Source of the DNA: an uncultured Latescibacterota bacterium
GTDB taxonomy: Bacteria; Latescibacterota; UBA2968; UBA8231
Assembly (NCBI GenBank): GCA_951813615.1
Contig: OX638377.1
Span: 496,001 to 560,000 of the forward strand
Reading direction: 5' to 3'
Length of the DNA: 64,000 nucleotides
Shown: in pieces, positions 32,248 through 41,360 of the stretch
Numbering within the stretch: the stretch's first letter is position 1
Layout of the letters: every line of letters starts with the position of its first letter
Position numbers and translations under genes: made by a program
The notes under the pieces: generated by a model
The model's database searches: none
What the model was told of the DNA's origin: nothing
The model's input: only the letters and a program-made list of their open reading frames with translations

Positions 32248-32662
32248 CGGCAACGTCCTGCTTTACGCCGGTCGCGAGGAAATCCCCGATCACTTAGCTT
32301 ACCGGGATTGGTTGGAAGACCTGATCCACAGTCCCCAGGCCTACGGTCTAACCGATCTCGTGGTGTCTAGCTTTCTCCGCATCGCCACCCACAGCCGCAT
32401 TTTCGACCCGCCCAGCCCGCTGGACACGGCGCTGACTTTCGCAGACCAAATTCGCGATCGTCCCAATCGCGTAGCCATTGCGCCCGGTGCCCGCCACTGG
32501 GAGATTTTTACTCGGCTTTGTCGGCAGGTGCAGTGCAAAGGGAATCTGGTCCAGGACGCGTACTTGGCTGCTCTAGCCATTGAGTCAGGTAGCGAATGGA
32601 TCACTACCGACCGCGACTTCAGTCGCTTTCCCGATCTGCGCTGGCGTCATCCGCTCGCCTAG
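32231..32662 (+). CDS. VapC-type PIN-domain ribonuclease toxin
   Basis: 143 residues. PIN acidic residues are in 'MVALLDGNVLLYA' (Asp6), the 'LVQDAYLAALAIE' helix, and 'WITTDRDFSRFPDLRW'. The motif reads LLDGN rather than the common LxDTN, still with the first aspartate. The second acidic position is less obvious in 'GLTDLVVSSFLRIA'. It should cleave RNA (tRNA or rRNA in studied VapCs). It overlaps its antitoxin, the usual operon form. Confidence 0.87.
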   Translation: MVALLDGNVLLYAGREEIPDHLAYRDWLEDLIHSPQAYGLTDLVVSSFLRIATHSRIFDPPSPLDTALTFADQIRDRPNRVAIAPGARHWEIFTRLCRQVQCKGNLVQDAYLAALAIESGSEWITTDRDFSRFPDLRWRHPLA

Positions 32663-32839
32663 ACGCCCCGCTTGAGTTCTTCTTCGATGATGGCCGGGCC
32701 ACCCGCTGGCCGGACTGGCGCACCCAGACGCCCTATTTCGTCATTCCGACTCGATGAAGCCCTAGCGAGTATTGAGGCCCCCAAAGCGGCAGACGATTTC
32801 GTAGAGCATCACTAACTAGTCGTCCTTTCTATTCGACTC

Positions 32840-33109
32840 TTATTCTTCCCATCCCACTATTTCTCGATACCTTGAAAGACAGCGAAACCAACTAGATCGT
32901 TTTTTTTTGACATTTTCCCTAACTACTAATATCAGTTCTTCTCTGCTGGCATCTTCTCCTGCTACATACGCTGGACTCCAACTTCCTTTAAACCGCATAG
33001 TGCATTCTCGGCAGCTAAGGGCCATATTCTCAAGCGTGTGATCACCGCCATCCGAGTCGGGAACGATATGGTCGAGTTGCCATGACAGGAAATTATCGAC
33101 CGAAGCCAA
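32840..33109 (-). pseudogene. HNH endonuclease, N-terminally truncated or TTG-started
   Basis: The HNH motif is clear: 'LSWQLDHIVPDSDGGDHTLENMALSCRECTMRFKG', followed by a basic C-terminal helix ('EELILVVRENVKKKRSSWFRCLSRYREIVGW'). Family members usually have about 40-60 residues before this, including a CxxC zinc pair. Here an in-frame TAG about 40 nt upstream leaves only a TTG start at 33109 (with AAAAGGA before it) or no good start. I read it as a remnant of a longer HNH gene whose 5' end was lost where the catabolic operon begins. Confidence 0.6.
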
Positions 33110-33163
33110 CGGCGGATTCCTTTTATTCGCTGTGGTCTCGTCAAGCTAAGTCCAGCTCCTCAG

Positions 33164-34786
33164 TCAAATCCTTTCGGCGCTCGCGTTCCCGTCGCGGCGG
33201 TAGCTGATGTGGATCTCCACGTTTCGCACTACAACCGGCGGTCGCAGACGCGGGTCGCGTTCGCGCAGGGCGATGCTGACGACGTGGACGCCCTTGCCGA
33301 CCTGTGCCGGGACCAGCGGCCAGACGAGCCACGTGTTCTCGGACACATCCGCCGGATTCGCCACCTCCTCGGCCGCAGGGCTGCGACGCACTGGGTTCCC
33401 CAGTTGCTGACCGTCGAGCTCCACGACGACCCGGTCCTGGGGCGACAGGTGGTCGAGATCGATCTGTAGCTCCAGTGTCGCGTCCTCTGACACGTCCTCG
33501 TACACGCCGATGTGGAACCGCGGACCGCCTTCCACTAGGGTGCGCAGTAGATCGACGGGTACCTCGCCGCGCAGCCGGTCGTCTCGCTCGGCACCGTAGC
33601 GCAGCTCGCTCTGGTCGCGGATGTGGCGCTTGACCGCAGCGTACACCTTGGCCGTGTGCCGCAGGCTGTCGGGTGCGCCGAGGCTCTGCAGTAGCGGTCG
33701 GGCCGCGTGCACGTGGTTGTGCCAGTTGAACAGATGCACGCCCGTGGCGCCGCGCTCGTAGAAGCCGGTGGCCAGGCCGCGGAACCAAGCCTCTCGCCAC
33801 TGCGCGGCGGGCAACAGGTGCCCGCGCCCCCACTCGCCGTGGCTGTCGAATCCAGGATACAACCGCACCTGGGTGCCTTGCATCATCTCCAAGTAGGCCT
33901 CCACCTCTACGCCCGGGTCGGTCCCCGAGTTTGCCCCGGTGACGACGATGTCGCACAGGCCCTCCTCGATCCAAGCCTCTAGGTCGTAGCCGACGCGCCG
34001 GTTCGTCTCCCGGGAGGCGCCGACGCGTACGATCACGTGGAAGGGCCGTCCGCGGCGCTGGGCGATCGCGTCGGTGAGGTGGCGCACGGCGCGCTGCAGG
34101 TCGGTGAGGGTGTAGCGCAGACGGTAGGCGTCCTCTTCGGGCAGGTGGAAGGCATGGCGCTGCCAGTCGAGCTCGACGCCGTCCCAGTCCGCTAGCTCGC
34201 AGGCCTCGGCGATGCGTTGCAGGGTGTACTCGCGGATCTCCGGCACCGCCATGTTCCAAGATGTCGCCGCCCAAGCCGGTGCCCCTTCGCCGAGCACCCA
34301 CTCCGGGTGACTCTTGCGGAACGCCGTGAGATGGGGTCGCTCCGTCGCGGCCATCTCCTCCGGCCGCAGCGGCTTGACCCGGCGCTCGGCATCGGACCAG
34401 AAGTGGTTGTCGTTCATGCGCACCGAGGCGTACACGCCGAGCCCCATTTGGTGGCCGCGGCGCACGAGCTGGCCGTATAGGTCAACGTCGGCATCGAACA
34501 TCGCCCGCAGGCTCTCGGCCCGGCGCATGTCGCGGACGGAGAAGTACCGGCGGCCCTCTGCTTCGCCGATCATCGGCAGCCGGTCCGAGGGCCAATGTGC
34601 CTCCTCGACCCCCACACACCATGCCAGGGCACCGACTTGGGTCCCCACTAAGGGCCCGTAGATCCGCTCCAGCAGATCCTCGACGGACATTGGGAACTCG
34701 GCGTGCTTCAGGTAGCCGCCGTCGTTGTTGAGGATGATCCCGTAGTCGGGTGCTGGCGGGCGCGGGTTAGCGTTTTCGGTGCTCAT
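33164..34786 (-). CDS. TIM-barrel glycosidase-like protein, last gene of the minus-strand catabolic arm
   Basis: 540 residues from ATG 34786, which overlaps the upstream stop by 4 nt (ATGA); the longer frame to 34993 is antisense-like noise. Features are 'DYGIILNNDGGYLKH', 'LGVYASVRMNDNHFW', 'LADWDGVELDWQRHAFHLP', 'VIVRVGASRETNRRVGYDLEAWI', and 'GFYERGATGVHLFNWHN', the style of a GH10/DUF4015-like (beta/alpha)8 barrel followed by a beta-sandwich. There is no signal peptide. Possible acid residues (ELDW; HLFNWHNH region) are present, but the reaction is unknown. The gene set suggests action on a modified sugar or glycoside. Confidence 0.7.
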   Translation of the reverse strand: MSTENANPRPPAPDYGIILNNDGGYLKHAEFPMSVEDLLERIYGPLVGTQVGALAWCVGVEEAHWPSDRLPMIGEAEGRRYFSVRDMRRAESLRAMFDADVDLYGQLVRRGHQMGLGVYASVRMNDNHFWSDAERRVKPLRPEEMAATERPHLTAFRKSHPEWVLGEGAPAWAATSWNMAVPEIREYTLQRIAEACELADWDGVELDWQRHAFHLPEEDAYRLRYTLTDLQRAVRHLTDAIAQRRGRPFHVIVRVGASRETNRRVGYDLEAWIEEGLCDIVVTGANSGTDPGVEVEAYLEMMQGTQVRLYPGFDSHGEWGRGHLLPAAQWREAWFRGLATGFYERGATGVHLFNWHNHVHAARPLLQSLGAPDSLRHTAKVYAAVKRHIRDQSELRYGAERDDRLRGEVPVDLLRTLVEGGPRFHIGVYEDVSEDATLELQIDLDHLSPQDRVVVELDGQQLGNPVRRSPAAEEVANPADVSENTWLVWPLVPAQVGKGVHVVSIALRERDPRLRPPVVVRNVEIHISYRRDGNASAERI

Positions 34787-35670
34787 CGCACCGGTTCCGT
34801 GTCGATGGTCCCGAGGGGCACTTCGAGCAGGTCCTGCCCGAGGATCACCTGTCCGTCGAACACCTCTCCCACCTCGTGCAGCACGCGCTCCTGCACGCCG
34901 GGCGTCTCCAACTGCTCGGTCAGATGAACTAAGACCAACGTCTTCACGCCGGCGTCCCGCGCCGTGGCCGCTGCATCGAGGTGGCCGGAGCAACTACTGA
35001 TCAGGCGTTCGTCGGTGACTGCGCCGTTGATGAAGTGGCACATGTGCAGCAGCATGTCCGCGCCTCGCGCTAGCTCGGTGAGGCGGTCCACTGGTGCCGT
35101 GTCGCCGCCGAACACGATGGTACTGTCGGGTGTGGTGAGGCGGTAAGCTAGGCAGGTGAGTTGCGGCTGCACGTGTACCACCTCGGCCACATCAACCTGC
35201 CAGCCGGGGGTCTCGATCCGGTCTCCGTGCCCGACCTCGCGGACTTGGGGATTGGGTCTCTCCCGTGGCATCACGCCGCCGCGCGCCTCGTACACGAAGT
35301 GGCTGCCCGGGTGCTCGATCCGGGCCGCTAGGTCTGGGCCGAAGGCTCCATCGGCGGAGAACAACTGGTGCGACATGTGCGCTGTCGGTGCCGGGCCGTA
35401 CACCCGCAGTTCCGAGATCTGGCCGACGCCTTGGTCCCAGCGCGTCAGCACCAAGTAGGCGAAGTCAACGCAGTGGTCGTAGTGCAGGTGGGTCAGGAAC
35501 AGGTGGTCGATTGAGGGCAGAGCGAGGCCGGCTTCGAGCATGCGTCGCACCGATCCTGGGCCGCAGTCGAAGATTAGGGTCTCGTCTCCCGTCTGGACGA
35601 GATAGCTGGAGCCGCCGCGATGGGCTAGCGGGGCGGGCGTGCCAGTGCAGAGGAGTTGGAGTCGCGTCAT
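34783..35670 (-). CDS. Metallo-beta-lactamase-fold hydrolase, RNase Z/phosphodiesterase-like
   Basis: 295 residues. N-terminal 'LLCTGTPAPLAHRGGSSYLV', then 'LIFDCGPGSVRRML' and the zinc motif 'HLFLTHLHYDHCVDF' (HxHxDH), with 'IVFGGDTAPVDRL' and 'LVLVHLTEQ' supplying later ligands. This pattern is closest to the RNase Z-like/arylsulfatase-like branch of small-molecule hydrolases. It overlaps the TIM-barrel gene by 4 nt. A truncated copy of its last codons exists at 53968-54021. Confidence 0.87.
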   Translation of the reverse strand: MTRLQLLCTGTPAPLAHRGGSSYLVQTGDETLIFDCGPGSVRRMLEAGLALPSIDHLFLTHLHYDHCVDFAYLVLTRWDQGVGQISELRVYGPAPTAHMSHQLFSADGAFGPDLAARIEHPGSHFVYEARGGVMPRERPNPQVREVGHGDRIETPGWQVDVAEVVHVQPQLTCLAYRLTTPDSTIVFGGDTAPVDRLTELARGADMLLHMCHFINGAVTDERLISSCSGHLDAAATARDAGVKTLVLVHLTEQLETPGVQERVLHEVGEVFDGQVILGQDLLEVPLGTIDTEPVR

Positions 35671-35676
35671 GTTTCC

Positions 35677-36420
35677 TCAGTCGCCGGTCCTCGGCGGCCA
35701 GGTGGCGAAGTACTCGGGTGCCCAGCGTCTGGCGAGGTGGTAGTTGCGTTTGTGATAGGACCCGGCGGGTGGTGCCTTCTCAGCTTCGATCCAAGCTTCG
35801 GCACCGGCTAGCTGGGGAAACTCTAAGATCCCGAGGAACTCGCCTTCGGTGTTGGTCCCGAGGAGGCGGAAGACCTCCCCGTGGATGAGGTCGTGGTTTT
35901 GGGCGACCTCTTGCAGTCGTTGCTGGCGATCCTCGTCGCCGCGCGTCTGGGGGTCAACTTGGTCGGAGCCGCGACGCCAGCCGCCGAAGGCGAGTACGAC
36001 GATAGAGGAGGGATCAACGGCTAGGGGTGGGATTACGTGCGGGTCCGCGTCGGGGGCTACGGGAGGCTCGGGCTTGCGGGGTAGCCAAGCTAGGCTCTCT
36101 GGTTGCCAGCGGCGGGCGAGGGAGTAGTCGTAGAAGCCGTAGTGTCCGTACGGAGGTTCTGTCTCAGCCGCCATCCAGGCCTCGGCACCGGCTAGGTCTG
36201 GGAATTCGATGGTCCAGAATCGCTCCCAACTGTTTTGGGGTGCCAGCAGGCGGTACCCGTGGATGCCGATCAGGCCGTGGTGCTCGGAGACGGACAGCAT
36301 CAGGTCCACGTGCAGGCGCTCGTAGTCGTGCCGCTGCGCCTCGTCGAGTTGATGCCACTGAGGTAAGCGTCCGCCCCGGAACAGAATGACGACGCTGTCG
36401 GATTGCGCTGAACCGGTCAT
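35677..36420 (-). CDS. Protein of two tandem EthD-like (dimeric alpha-beta barrel) domains
   Basis: 247 residues. Two halves are internally repeated: 'YRLLAPQNSWERFWTIEFPDLAGAEAWMAAETEPPYGHYGFYDYSLARRW' and 'FRLLGTNTEGEFLGILEFPQLAGAEAWIEAEKAPPAGSYHKRNYHLARRW'. Each resembles the ferredoxin-like EthD/YCII class that usually dimerises, so this fused form would make the dimer within one chain. Its partners in the operon are sugar-metabolism enzymes; a dehydratase, lyase or substrate-binding role is possible. The function is unknown. Confidence 0.72.
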   Translation of the reverse strand: MTGSAQSDSVVILFRGGRLPQWHQLDEAQRHDYERLHVDLMLSVSEHHGLIGIHGYRLLAPQNSWERFWTIEFPDLAGAEAWMAAETEPPYGHYGFYDYSLARRWQPESLAWLPRKPEPPVAPDADPHVIPPLAVDPSSIVVLAFGGWRRGSDQVDPQTRGDEDRQQRLQEVAQNHDLIHGEVFRLLGTNTEGEFLGILEFPQLAGAEAWIEAEKAPPAGSYHKRNYHLARRWAPEYFATWPPRTGD

Positions 36421-36438
36421 GCATGTCCTCCTATTGGA

Positions 36439-37365
36439 TTACGACACCTCGCCAATCAGCCTGCGGATGTTGGCGTAGTTCGTCTGCATGGCTTCGAGCC
36501 GTGAGCCGCTTGCCGGTAGGAAATGGGTGGCAATCGACAGGACGACGTCGCAGCGATTGTCGCGTAGGTTGCGCAGGATCGTCGGGTAATCGACGTGGCC
36601 GTCGCCGATGGGCGTGTACTCGAATTCGAGCGTGGGGCCGTTTATGGTGCGGAGGTCCTTGGCGTGGACGCCGTGCAGGTAGGGGCGCAGGTTTTCGAAT
36701 CCCGCGGTGGCATTATCGATTTCGCCGCAGTTGTAGTTGTCCGCCGGACACCAGAGCACCTTGAACCGCCGCGAGCCTACGGCTTCGACGATGCGGCGGA
36801 AGTTGCGGCTGGTGTTGCCGTAGTTCCACTGCATCATCAGGAAGGCGATATCGACGTCGTATTGCTCGGCGAGGTCGGCGAACATGGAGAATGCTTCGAC
36901 GAGCTTTGCCATGTCGCCGTCGGAGATGATGCCGCCGCGCGTTGCCCAGCGCATGGGCCAAGTGGGCTTGCCGCCGGTGTACTCGGCCGGCCAAGCGAAG
37001 CTGCTGCAGCCAACCGCGCCGATCCCCAGACGGGCTGAAACTTCCATCGACCGTTCCAGCTTGGTAAAATGATCCTTGAATTGGGCGTGTTCGAGCATCT
37101 TGCCCGGTTCAAGCTCGGCGAGATGCACCGTCTTGAACAACCCAGCGCCGTCGAGCAGGAAAAATTCGAGACCGTGTGCGGCGACCTGCTCGGCGGCTTG
37201 GTCTATCTCGGCGTCGGCAAGCTCGTAGAAGCTGCGATTGTCGGAGTGGGTGCCGCACCAGATGTAGTGCGCGCCGAGATCGCGCGCCGTGGCCAGCGAT
37301 TGCTCGAATGGCTGCTGCAGTTCTCCGAGGTACATCCCCATTTTGAATTCGTAGTGGTCGCTCAT
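36439..37365 (-). CDS. Sugar phosphate isomerase/epimerase (xylose isomerase-like TIM barrel)
   Basis: 308 residues. Family pattern: 'MGMYLGELQQPFEQSLATARDLGAHYIWCG', 'QVAAHGLEFFLLDGA', 'VDIAFLMMQWNYGNT', 'FKVLWCPADNYNCGE', 'LRPYLHGVHAKDLRTI', and 'IGDGHVDYPTILRNL' (the usual GxGxxD/DY...L C-terminal motif). The His/Asp/Glu metal ligands of the AP-endonuclease-2-like family are partly visible (VHAKDL). Such enzymes isomerise or epimerise sugar acids and inositols. It is 7 nt from the PhyH gene and in the same operon. Confidence 0.85.
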   Translation of the reverse strand: MSDHYEFKMGMYLGELQQPFEQSLATARDLGAHYIWCGTHSDNRSFYELADAEIDQAAEQVAAHGLEFFLLDGAGLFKTVHLAELEPGKMLEHAQFKDHFTKLERSMEVSARLGIGAVGCSSFAWPAEYTGGKPTWPMRWATRGGIISDGDMAKLVEAFSMFADLAEQYDVDIAFLMMQWNYGNTSRNFRRIVEAVGSRRFKVLWCPADNYNCGEIDNATAGFENLRPYLHGVHAKDLRTINGPTLEFEYTPIGDGHVDYPTILRNLRDNRCDVVLSIATHFLPASGSRLEAMQTNYANIRRLIGEVS

Positions 37366-37372
37366 GATTTTC

Positions 37373-38206
37373 CTATCCCCGCGAAGGCTCGGGCATCTCG
37401 GCCCGCGCCTTCGCCGCTAGTTCTTTGAGGTGGCCGTCGTTGGCCATGCGCTGTTCGAGATGCACCATGCGGCGTTTGCTCGCCGTGGCGATCATGGTCT
37501 CGCTGTACGCGCGCTCTGCCCAGAAGCGGGCCAGCCCGGCGATGTCCTGTTTGACGAGGTCGATCTGATCGTCGGGTACGCGCACCATGCAGTTGATGGT
37601 GAACATGCGGCGGCGGCCATCGCCCCCGAAGGCCGCGTGTTTGAGGTTGTGCTGGAAGACGACGACGTCTCCGGGGACGATCTCCAGCGCGACGGCTGGG
37701 ACTTGGTCGCCGGAGATGCCCCACTGCTCCTGCGATTGGCGCGCGTTTGCTTCGAGTGCATCGGCGTATTGATCGCGGAGTCGGTGGCTGCCTGGGATCA
37801 CGCGCAGGCAGCCGGTGTCGCGGGTCAGGTGGTCGAGGTAGAAGGCGATCTTGACGTGGCGCACTTCCTTCTGGTAGCCGTCGGAGTGCCACTGGGTGTC
37901 GCCGGCGTAGTAGTTGCCGTCGGAACTGCTATAGTTGAAGTCGTCGCCGAGCAGGCTGGCGAGCAAGCCCTCGATGCGCGGATCGTCGAGCAGGGCGCAC
38001 AGGCGTTCGTGTTGATCGATGAAGGGCACGATGCAGGAGCGCCGTTCGCCGTCGTGCGGTTGGCCGTCGTGGCCGCCGCCGCGCTCGGCCCAAACCTGCT
38101 CAAAGGCGTCGATGATCTCGTCGATACAGTCGGCCATCAAGCCCGGCAGCGCGAGGTAGCCGAAGGTGTCGAAGAAGTTGAGTTGCTGTTGGTTGAGGCG
38201 GATCAT
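37373..38206 (-). CDS. Phytanoyl-CoA dioxygenase (PhyH)-family Fe(II)/2-oxoglutarate oxygenase
   Basis: 277 residues with AGGAGA before the ATG. The iron ligands are His107 and Asp109 in 'DTQWHSDGYQKE' and a distal His in 'VVVFQHNLKHAAFGGDGRRRMF' (His190), with the 2-oxoglutarate-binding Arg close behind. 'RVIPGSHRLRDQY' is typical of the family. PhyH-like enzymes oxidise diverse small molecules, and such genes are numerous in Latescibacteria- and Poribacteria-like genomes. It is the first gene of the five-gene minus-strand arm, divergent from the enolase-type gene. Confidence 0.88.
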   Translation of the reverse strand: MIRLNQQQLNFFDTFGYLALPGLMADCIDEIIDAFEQVWAERGGGHDGQPHDGERRSCIVPFIDQHERLCALLDDPRIEGLLASLLGDDFNYSSSDGNYYAGDTQWHSDGYQKEVRHVKIAFYLDHLTRDTGCLRVIPGSHRLRDQYADALEANARQSQEQWGISGDQVPAVALEIVPGDVVVFQHNLKHAAFGGDGRRRMFTINCMVRVPDDQIDLVKQDIAGLARFWAERAYSETMIATASKRRMVHLEQRMANDGHLKELAAKARAEMPEPSRG

Positions 38207-38361
38207 GGCGGTTCTCCTGGAGAGCTTGACGGAGGGTGGGGGAGGCGATACATTGGCGGCGCTTTGGACGCCGTGTTCAATCTAATAAGGTGCCTGTCCT
38301 TACTCAATGGCTGTATAAATGCCTCTCGCTGATTGAGGATACTGACAGACAGAGGGTAGCG

Positions 38362-39498
38362 ATGAAAATTGTTGACGTAGGTGCTGTGCTGCTGCAACCG
38401 ATGCCGTGGGTGCTGGTGAAGGTGCGCACTGACGAAGGGATCACCGGCATTGGCGAGGCCTATCACGGGGCCGGCGTCCACCACATTGCCGTGGACGAAC
38501 GCCTCACCCAACGCGCCCTCATCGGCCAAGACCCGCGCAACGTCGATAAGCTCTTCCGCGATATGAAAAGCTCGATGTCGGCGTCGGGGTACTACCAAGG
38601 CGCGGTGATGAGCGCGATTAGCGGCATTGAGATGGCGCTGTGGGACATCACCGGGCAGGCGACTGGCGTGCCGATCTGGCAGTTGCTGGGCGGCGCGTAC
38701 CGCGACTCGATTCGCGTGTACAACGACTGCCACGCCGGCGAGGAGGACGACAATCCCGAATCTTGGGTAGCCAAGGCCAAGGAAGTGGAAGCCCGAGGCT
38801 TTGACGCCATCAAGTTCGACATTGACCCGCGTCCCGACCGGCGCGACCACTACAATCGTACTATGAGCAACAGCGACATTGCCTTCCACATTGAAGTGGT
38901 CACAGCGCTCCGCGAGGCGCTGCATCCCAACACGGATTTGCTCATCGACGCCCACTGGGCGTACGCTCCGCACGACATCCTCAAGGTTGCTTACGCTTTT
39001 GAAGCGCTGAATTTGATGTGGTTGGAAGATCCAATTCCGGCTGAAAACGTCGCTGCGCTCAAGGAAGTGAAGGCTGCGACGCGCACGCCGATCTGCACCG
39101 GCGAAAACCTGTACACGCGACACGGGTTCCGAGAACTGGTCGAGACGCAAGCGACGGATATTATCTCGCCCGATCTGGCCAAGGCCGGCGGCTTGTCTGA
39201 GGGTCGGCGCATCGCCGATCTGGCCGACATTTATTACATCCCGATTTCGCCGCACAACATCTGTAGCCCGATTGGCACGGTGGCCATGTGCCACACGTGC
39301 GCTGCTTCGCCCAACTTTCAGGTGTTGGAGTTCCACCATCTCGACAACGAGTTGTGGAACAGCCTCACGGTGGAGCGCGATCTTATCGTCAACGGGCATA
39401 TTCCCTTGCCGCAGGCTCCGGGGCTTGGAGTCACACTCGACGAGGAAGTGGCTCGCAGCGCGGTGCGCGAGGACCTCGGCTTCTTCGACGCGGAGTGA
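38362..39498 (+). CDS. Mandelate racemase/muconate lactonizing enzyme (enolase superfamily dehydratase)
   Basis: 378 residues from ATG 38362 (AGAGGG upstream). The metal ligands are Asp196 ('LLIDAHWAY'), Glu222 ('LEDPI') and Glu248 ('TGENLY'). Lys151 ('AIKFDID') and His298 ('SPHNICSPIG') are the likely general base/acid pair. The second half 'SPHNICSPIGTVAMCHTCAASPNF' is typical of sugar-acid dehydratases in this family. It would remove water from an aldonic or uronic acid. It is followed at 6 nt by the ABC importer genes, so the substrate may be what the importer brings in. Confidence 0.9.
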   Translation: MKIVDVGAVLLQPMPWVLVKVRTDEGITGIGEAYHGAGVHHIAVDERLTQRALIGQDPRNVDKLFRDMKSSMSASGYYQGAVMSAISGIEMALWDITGQATGVPIWQLLGGAYRDSIRVYNDCHAGEEDDNPESWVAKAKEVEARGFDAIKFDIDPRPDRRDHYNRTMSNSDIAFHIEVVTALREALHPNTDLLIDAHWAYAPHDILKVAYAFEALNLMWLEDPIPAENVAALKEVKAATRTPICTGENLYTRHGFRELVETQATDIISPDLAKAGGLSEGRRIADLADIYYIPISPHNICSPIGTVAMCHTCAASPNFQVLEFHHLDNELWNSLTVERDLIVNGHIPLPQAPGLGVTLDEEVARSAVREDLGFFDAE

Positions 39499-39504
39499 GT
39501 TGAC

Positions 39505-40506
39505 TTGTCGCTTAACTACGTCTTTCGCCGCTTTGGGGTGTTCCTGCTGATCGTGTGGGCAGGGGCTACCATCAACTTTTTGATGCCTCGGATGGCTCCG
39601 GTGAATCCCATCCGCGAGCGTTTGTTGCAGGCGGTGTCCTTCGGCGGCGCGGGCAAGACCGACATGGAGGCGGTGGTGGCCACGTACGAGGCCCGCTTCG
39701 GTCTCGACCAGCCTCTGTGGAAGCAGTACCTGCGCTACTTAGGCGATGTGGCGCGCCTCGACTTTGGGGTTTCCATTGCCAATTTTCCGAGCCGCGCTTC
39801 TGACATTATAATGCGCGCCTTGCCGTGGACGCTCGGGCTGTTGACGACGGCGACGCTGATCGCCTTTGCCCTCGGTACGGTACTCGGTGCGCTGCTGGCT
39901 TGGCCGCGATCACCCGGTGCCCTGCACTACTTTGCCGCGCCGTTCTTGGCGCTGTCGGCGATTCCTTATTACTTGCTCGGCTTGGTTCTTGTGTTCTTGC
40001 TGGGCTTCACCTTGCGTGCCTTTCCACTCGGCGGCGGTTTTACCTTGGGAACGCTGCCTGGGCCGACCTTGGCTTTTGTTATAGACGTGATCTATCACTC
40101 CATCGTCCCCGCTCTGTCGATCGTGCTGTCGTCGGTGGGGTTTTGGGCTTTGTCGATGCGCGGTATGATGGTCACCGTCCAGGGCGAGGACTACGTCAAC
40201 TACGCCGAGGCCCGGGGTCTGAAGAGCCGCGAGATTTTCTTCCGCTATGCCCTGCGCAACGCGCTGTTGCCGCAGACTACGGCTCTGGCGCTGGCGATGG
40301 GATACGTGGTGTCTGGGGCCGTGCTGGTGGAGGTGGTGTTTGCGTACCCAGGCGTGGGCACGGTGCTGTACCGCGCCGTGCAGACTTTTGACTACTTTGT
40401 CATTTATGGCGTCGTGCTCATGGTCATCCTCGCCATCGCCGTGGTGACGTTGATCCTCGACTTGGTTTACCCGCTCCTCGATCCGCGTATTGCCTACCGC
40501 AGATGA
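39505..40506 (+). CDS. ABC transporter permease, DppB/OppB type
   Basis: 333 residues, TTG start at 39505 with GGAG 9 nt before it. It has about six membrane helices, 'FRRFGVFLLIVWAGATINFLMPR' at the N-terminus, and the coupling-helix EAA-like motif 'YAEARGLKSREIFFRYALRNALLPQ'. The sequence is typical of the peptide/nickel/oligosaccharide permease family. It overlaps the next permease gene by 4 nt. Confidence 0.92.
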   Translation: MSLNYVFRRFGVFLLIVWAGATINFLMPRMAPVNPIRERLLQAVSFGGAGKTDMEAVVATYEARFGLDQPLWKQYLRYLGDVARLDFGVSIANFPSRASDIIMRALPWTLGLLTTATLIAFALGTVLGALLAWPRSPGALHYFAAPFLALSAIPYYLLGLVLVFLLGFTLRAFPLGGGFTLGTLPGPTLAFVIDVIYHSIVPALSIVLSSVGFWALSMRGMMVTVQGEDYVNYAEARGLKSREIFFRYALRNALLPQTTALALAMGYVVSGAVLVEVVFAYPGVGTVLYRAVQTFDYFVIYGVVLMVILAIAVVTLILDLVYPLLDPRIAYRR

Positions 40507-41360
40507 CGCTCTCCTCGATTTCTGCGGTGGCGCGACGCCATCCTCAGCTTACGGCTGGTTTAATTGTCGTCTTCGTGGTACTCGCCTTTGGTCCTGTAGG
40601 AACCCTGTTCGTCGATACGGATCTGGCCCGCGTTGGCTCGGCGGAACCGAATCTGTCGCCGTCGTTGGAGCATCTGTTGGGCACTGACGCGGCGGGGCGG
40701 GATTTGCTCGCGGTGATGGTGGCAGGTACGCCGCTTACGCTTAGAATCGGCTTCCTCGCCGGTGCCGTGGGACTTGGTATCGGCATCATTCTTGGCTTCT
40801 TAGCTGGGTACTTCGGCGGCTTGGTGGACACCTTGATTCGGGGTGCTGCCGATGTGCTGCTGACTGTGCCCGGCTTGCTGTTCCTCGTGGTGCTGGCCAC
40901 TTCGCTGCGCACGGCTGTTACGGTCGATATGATGGCTCTCGTGGTGGCCTCGCTGGCGTGGATGCTGCCGACGCGCACGATTCGCTCGCAGGTGCTGTCG
41001 ATGCGCGAGCGAGCGTACGTGCAGGTGGCGCGACTTTCCGGCATGAGGGGCTTGGAGATCATCGCCCGCGAACTGCTGCCGAATCTGCTGCCCTATCTGG
41101 CGGCCAGCTTTGTCAGCGCCGTGGGTGCCGCGGTGTTGGCGTCGATCGGACTGGAAGCGCTGGGCTTGGGGCCGCAGAACGAGCCTACGCTTGGGATGAC
41201 TATTTACTGGGCTTTGTACTACACTTCGCTGCTGCGGGGAATGTGGTGGTGGTGGGCACCGCCGATAATGATGATCGTGCTGATTTTCATCGGCTTGTTC
41301 CTCGTTTCCATGGGGTTGGATCGCATTGCCAATCCGCGCATATGGAAGGTCTCGTCGTGA
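40503..41360 (+). CDS. ABC transporter permease, DppC/OppC type
   Basis: 285 residues with five to six membrane helices and the DppC-like N-terminal helix followed by a periplasmic stretch ending '...SPSLEHLLGTDAAGRDLLAVM', the family hallmark. The EAA-like coupling motif is 'YVQVARLSGMRGLEIIARELLPNLLPYL'. It starts with a 4-nt overlap (ATGA) with the first permease gene. Confidence 0.92.
   Translation: MTLSSISAVARRHPQLTAGLIVVFVVLAFGPVGTLFVDTDLARVGSAEPNLSPSLEHLLGTDAAGRDLLAVMVAGTPLTLRIGFLAGAVGLGIGIILGFLAGYFGGLVDTLIRGAADVLLTVPGLLFLVVLATSLRTAVTVDMMALVVASLAWMLPTRTIRSQVLSMRERAYVQVARLSGMRGLEIIARELLPNLLPYLAASFVSAVGAAVLASIGLEALGLGPQNEPTLGMTIYWALYYTSLLRGMWWWWAPPIMMIVLIFIGLFLVSMGLDRIANPRIWKVSS

Noticed and set aside
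32663..32839. Possible small gene between VapC and the HNH remnant
   Set aside because: Only short overlapping frames without ribosome sites or recognisable sequence.
37430..38332. Plus-strand frame opposite the PhyH gene
   Set aside because: Valine/glutamate-rich antisense sequence without motifs; the PhyH iron ligands are on the other strand.
38203..39399. Minus-strand frame of 398 codons opposite the enolase-superfamily gene
   Set aside because: No family features; plus-strand metal ligands and codon pattern are convincing.
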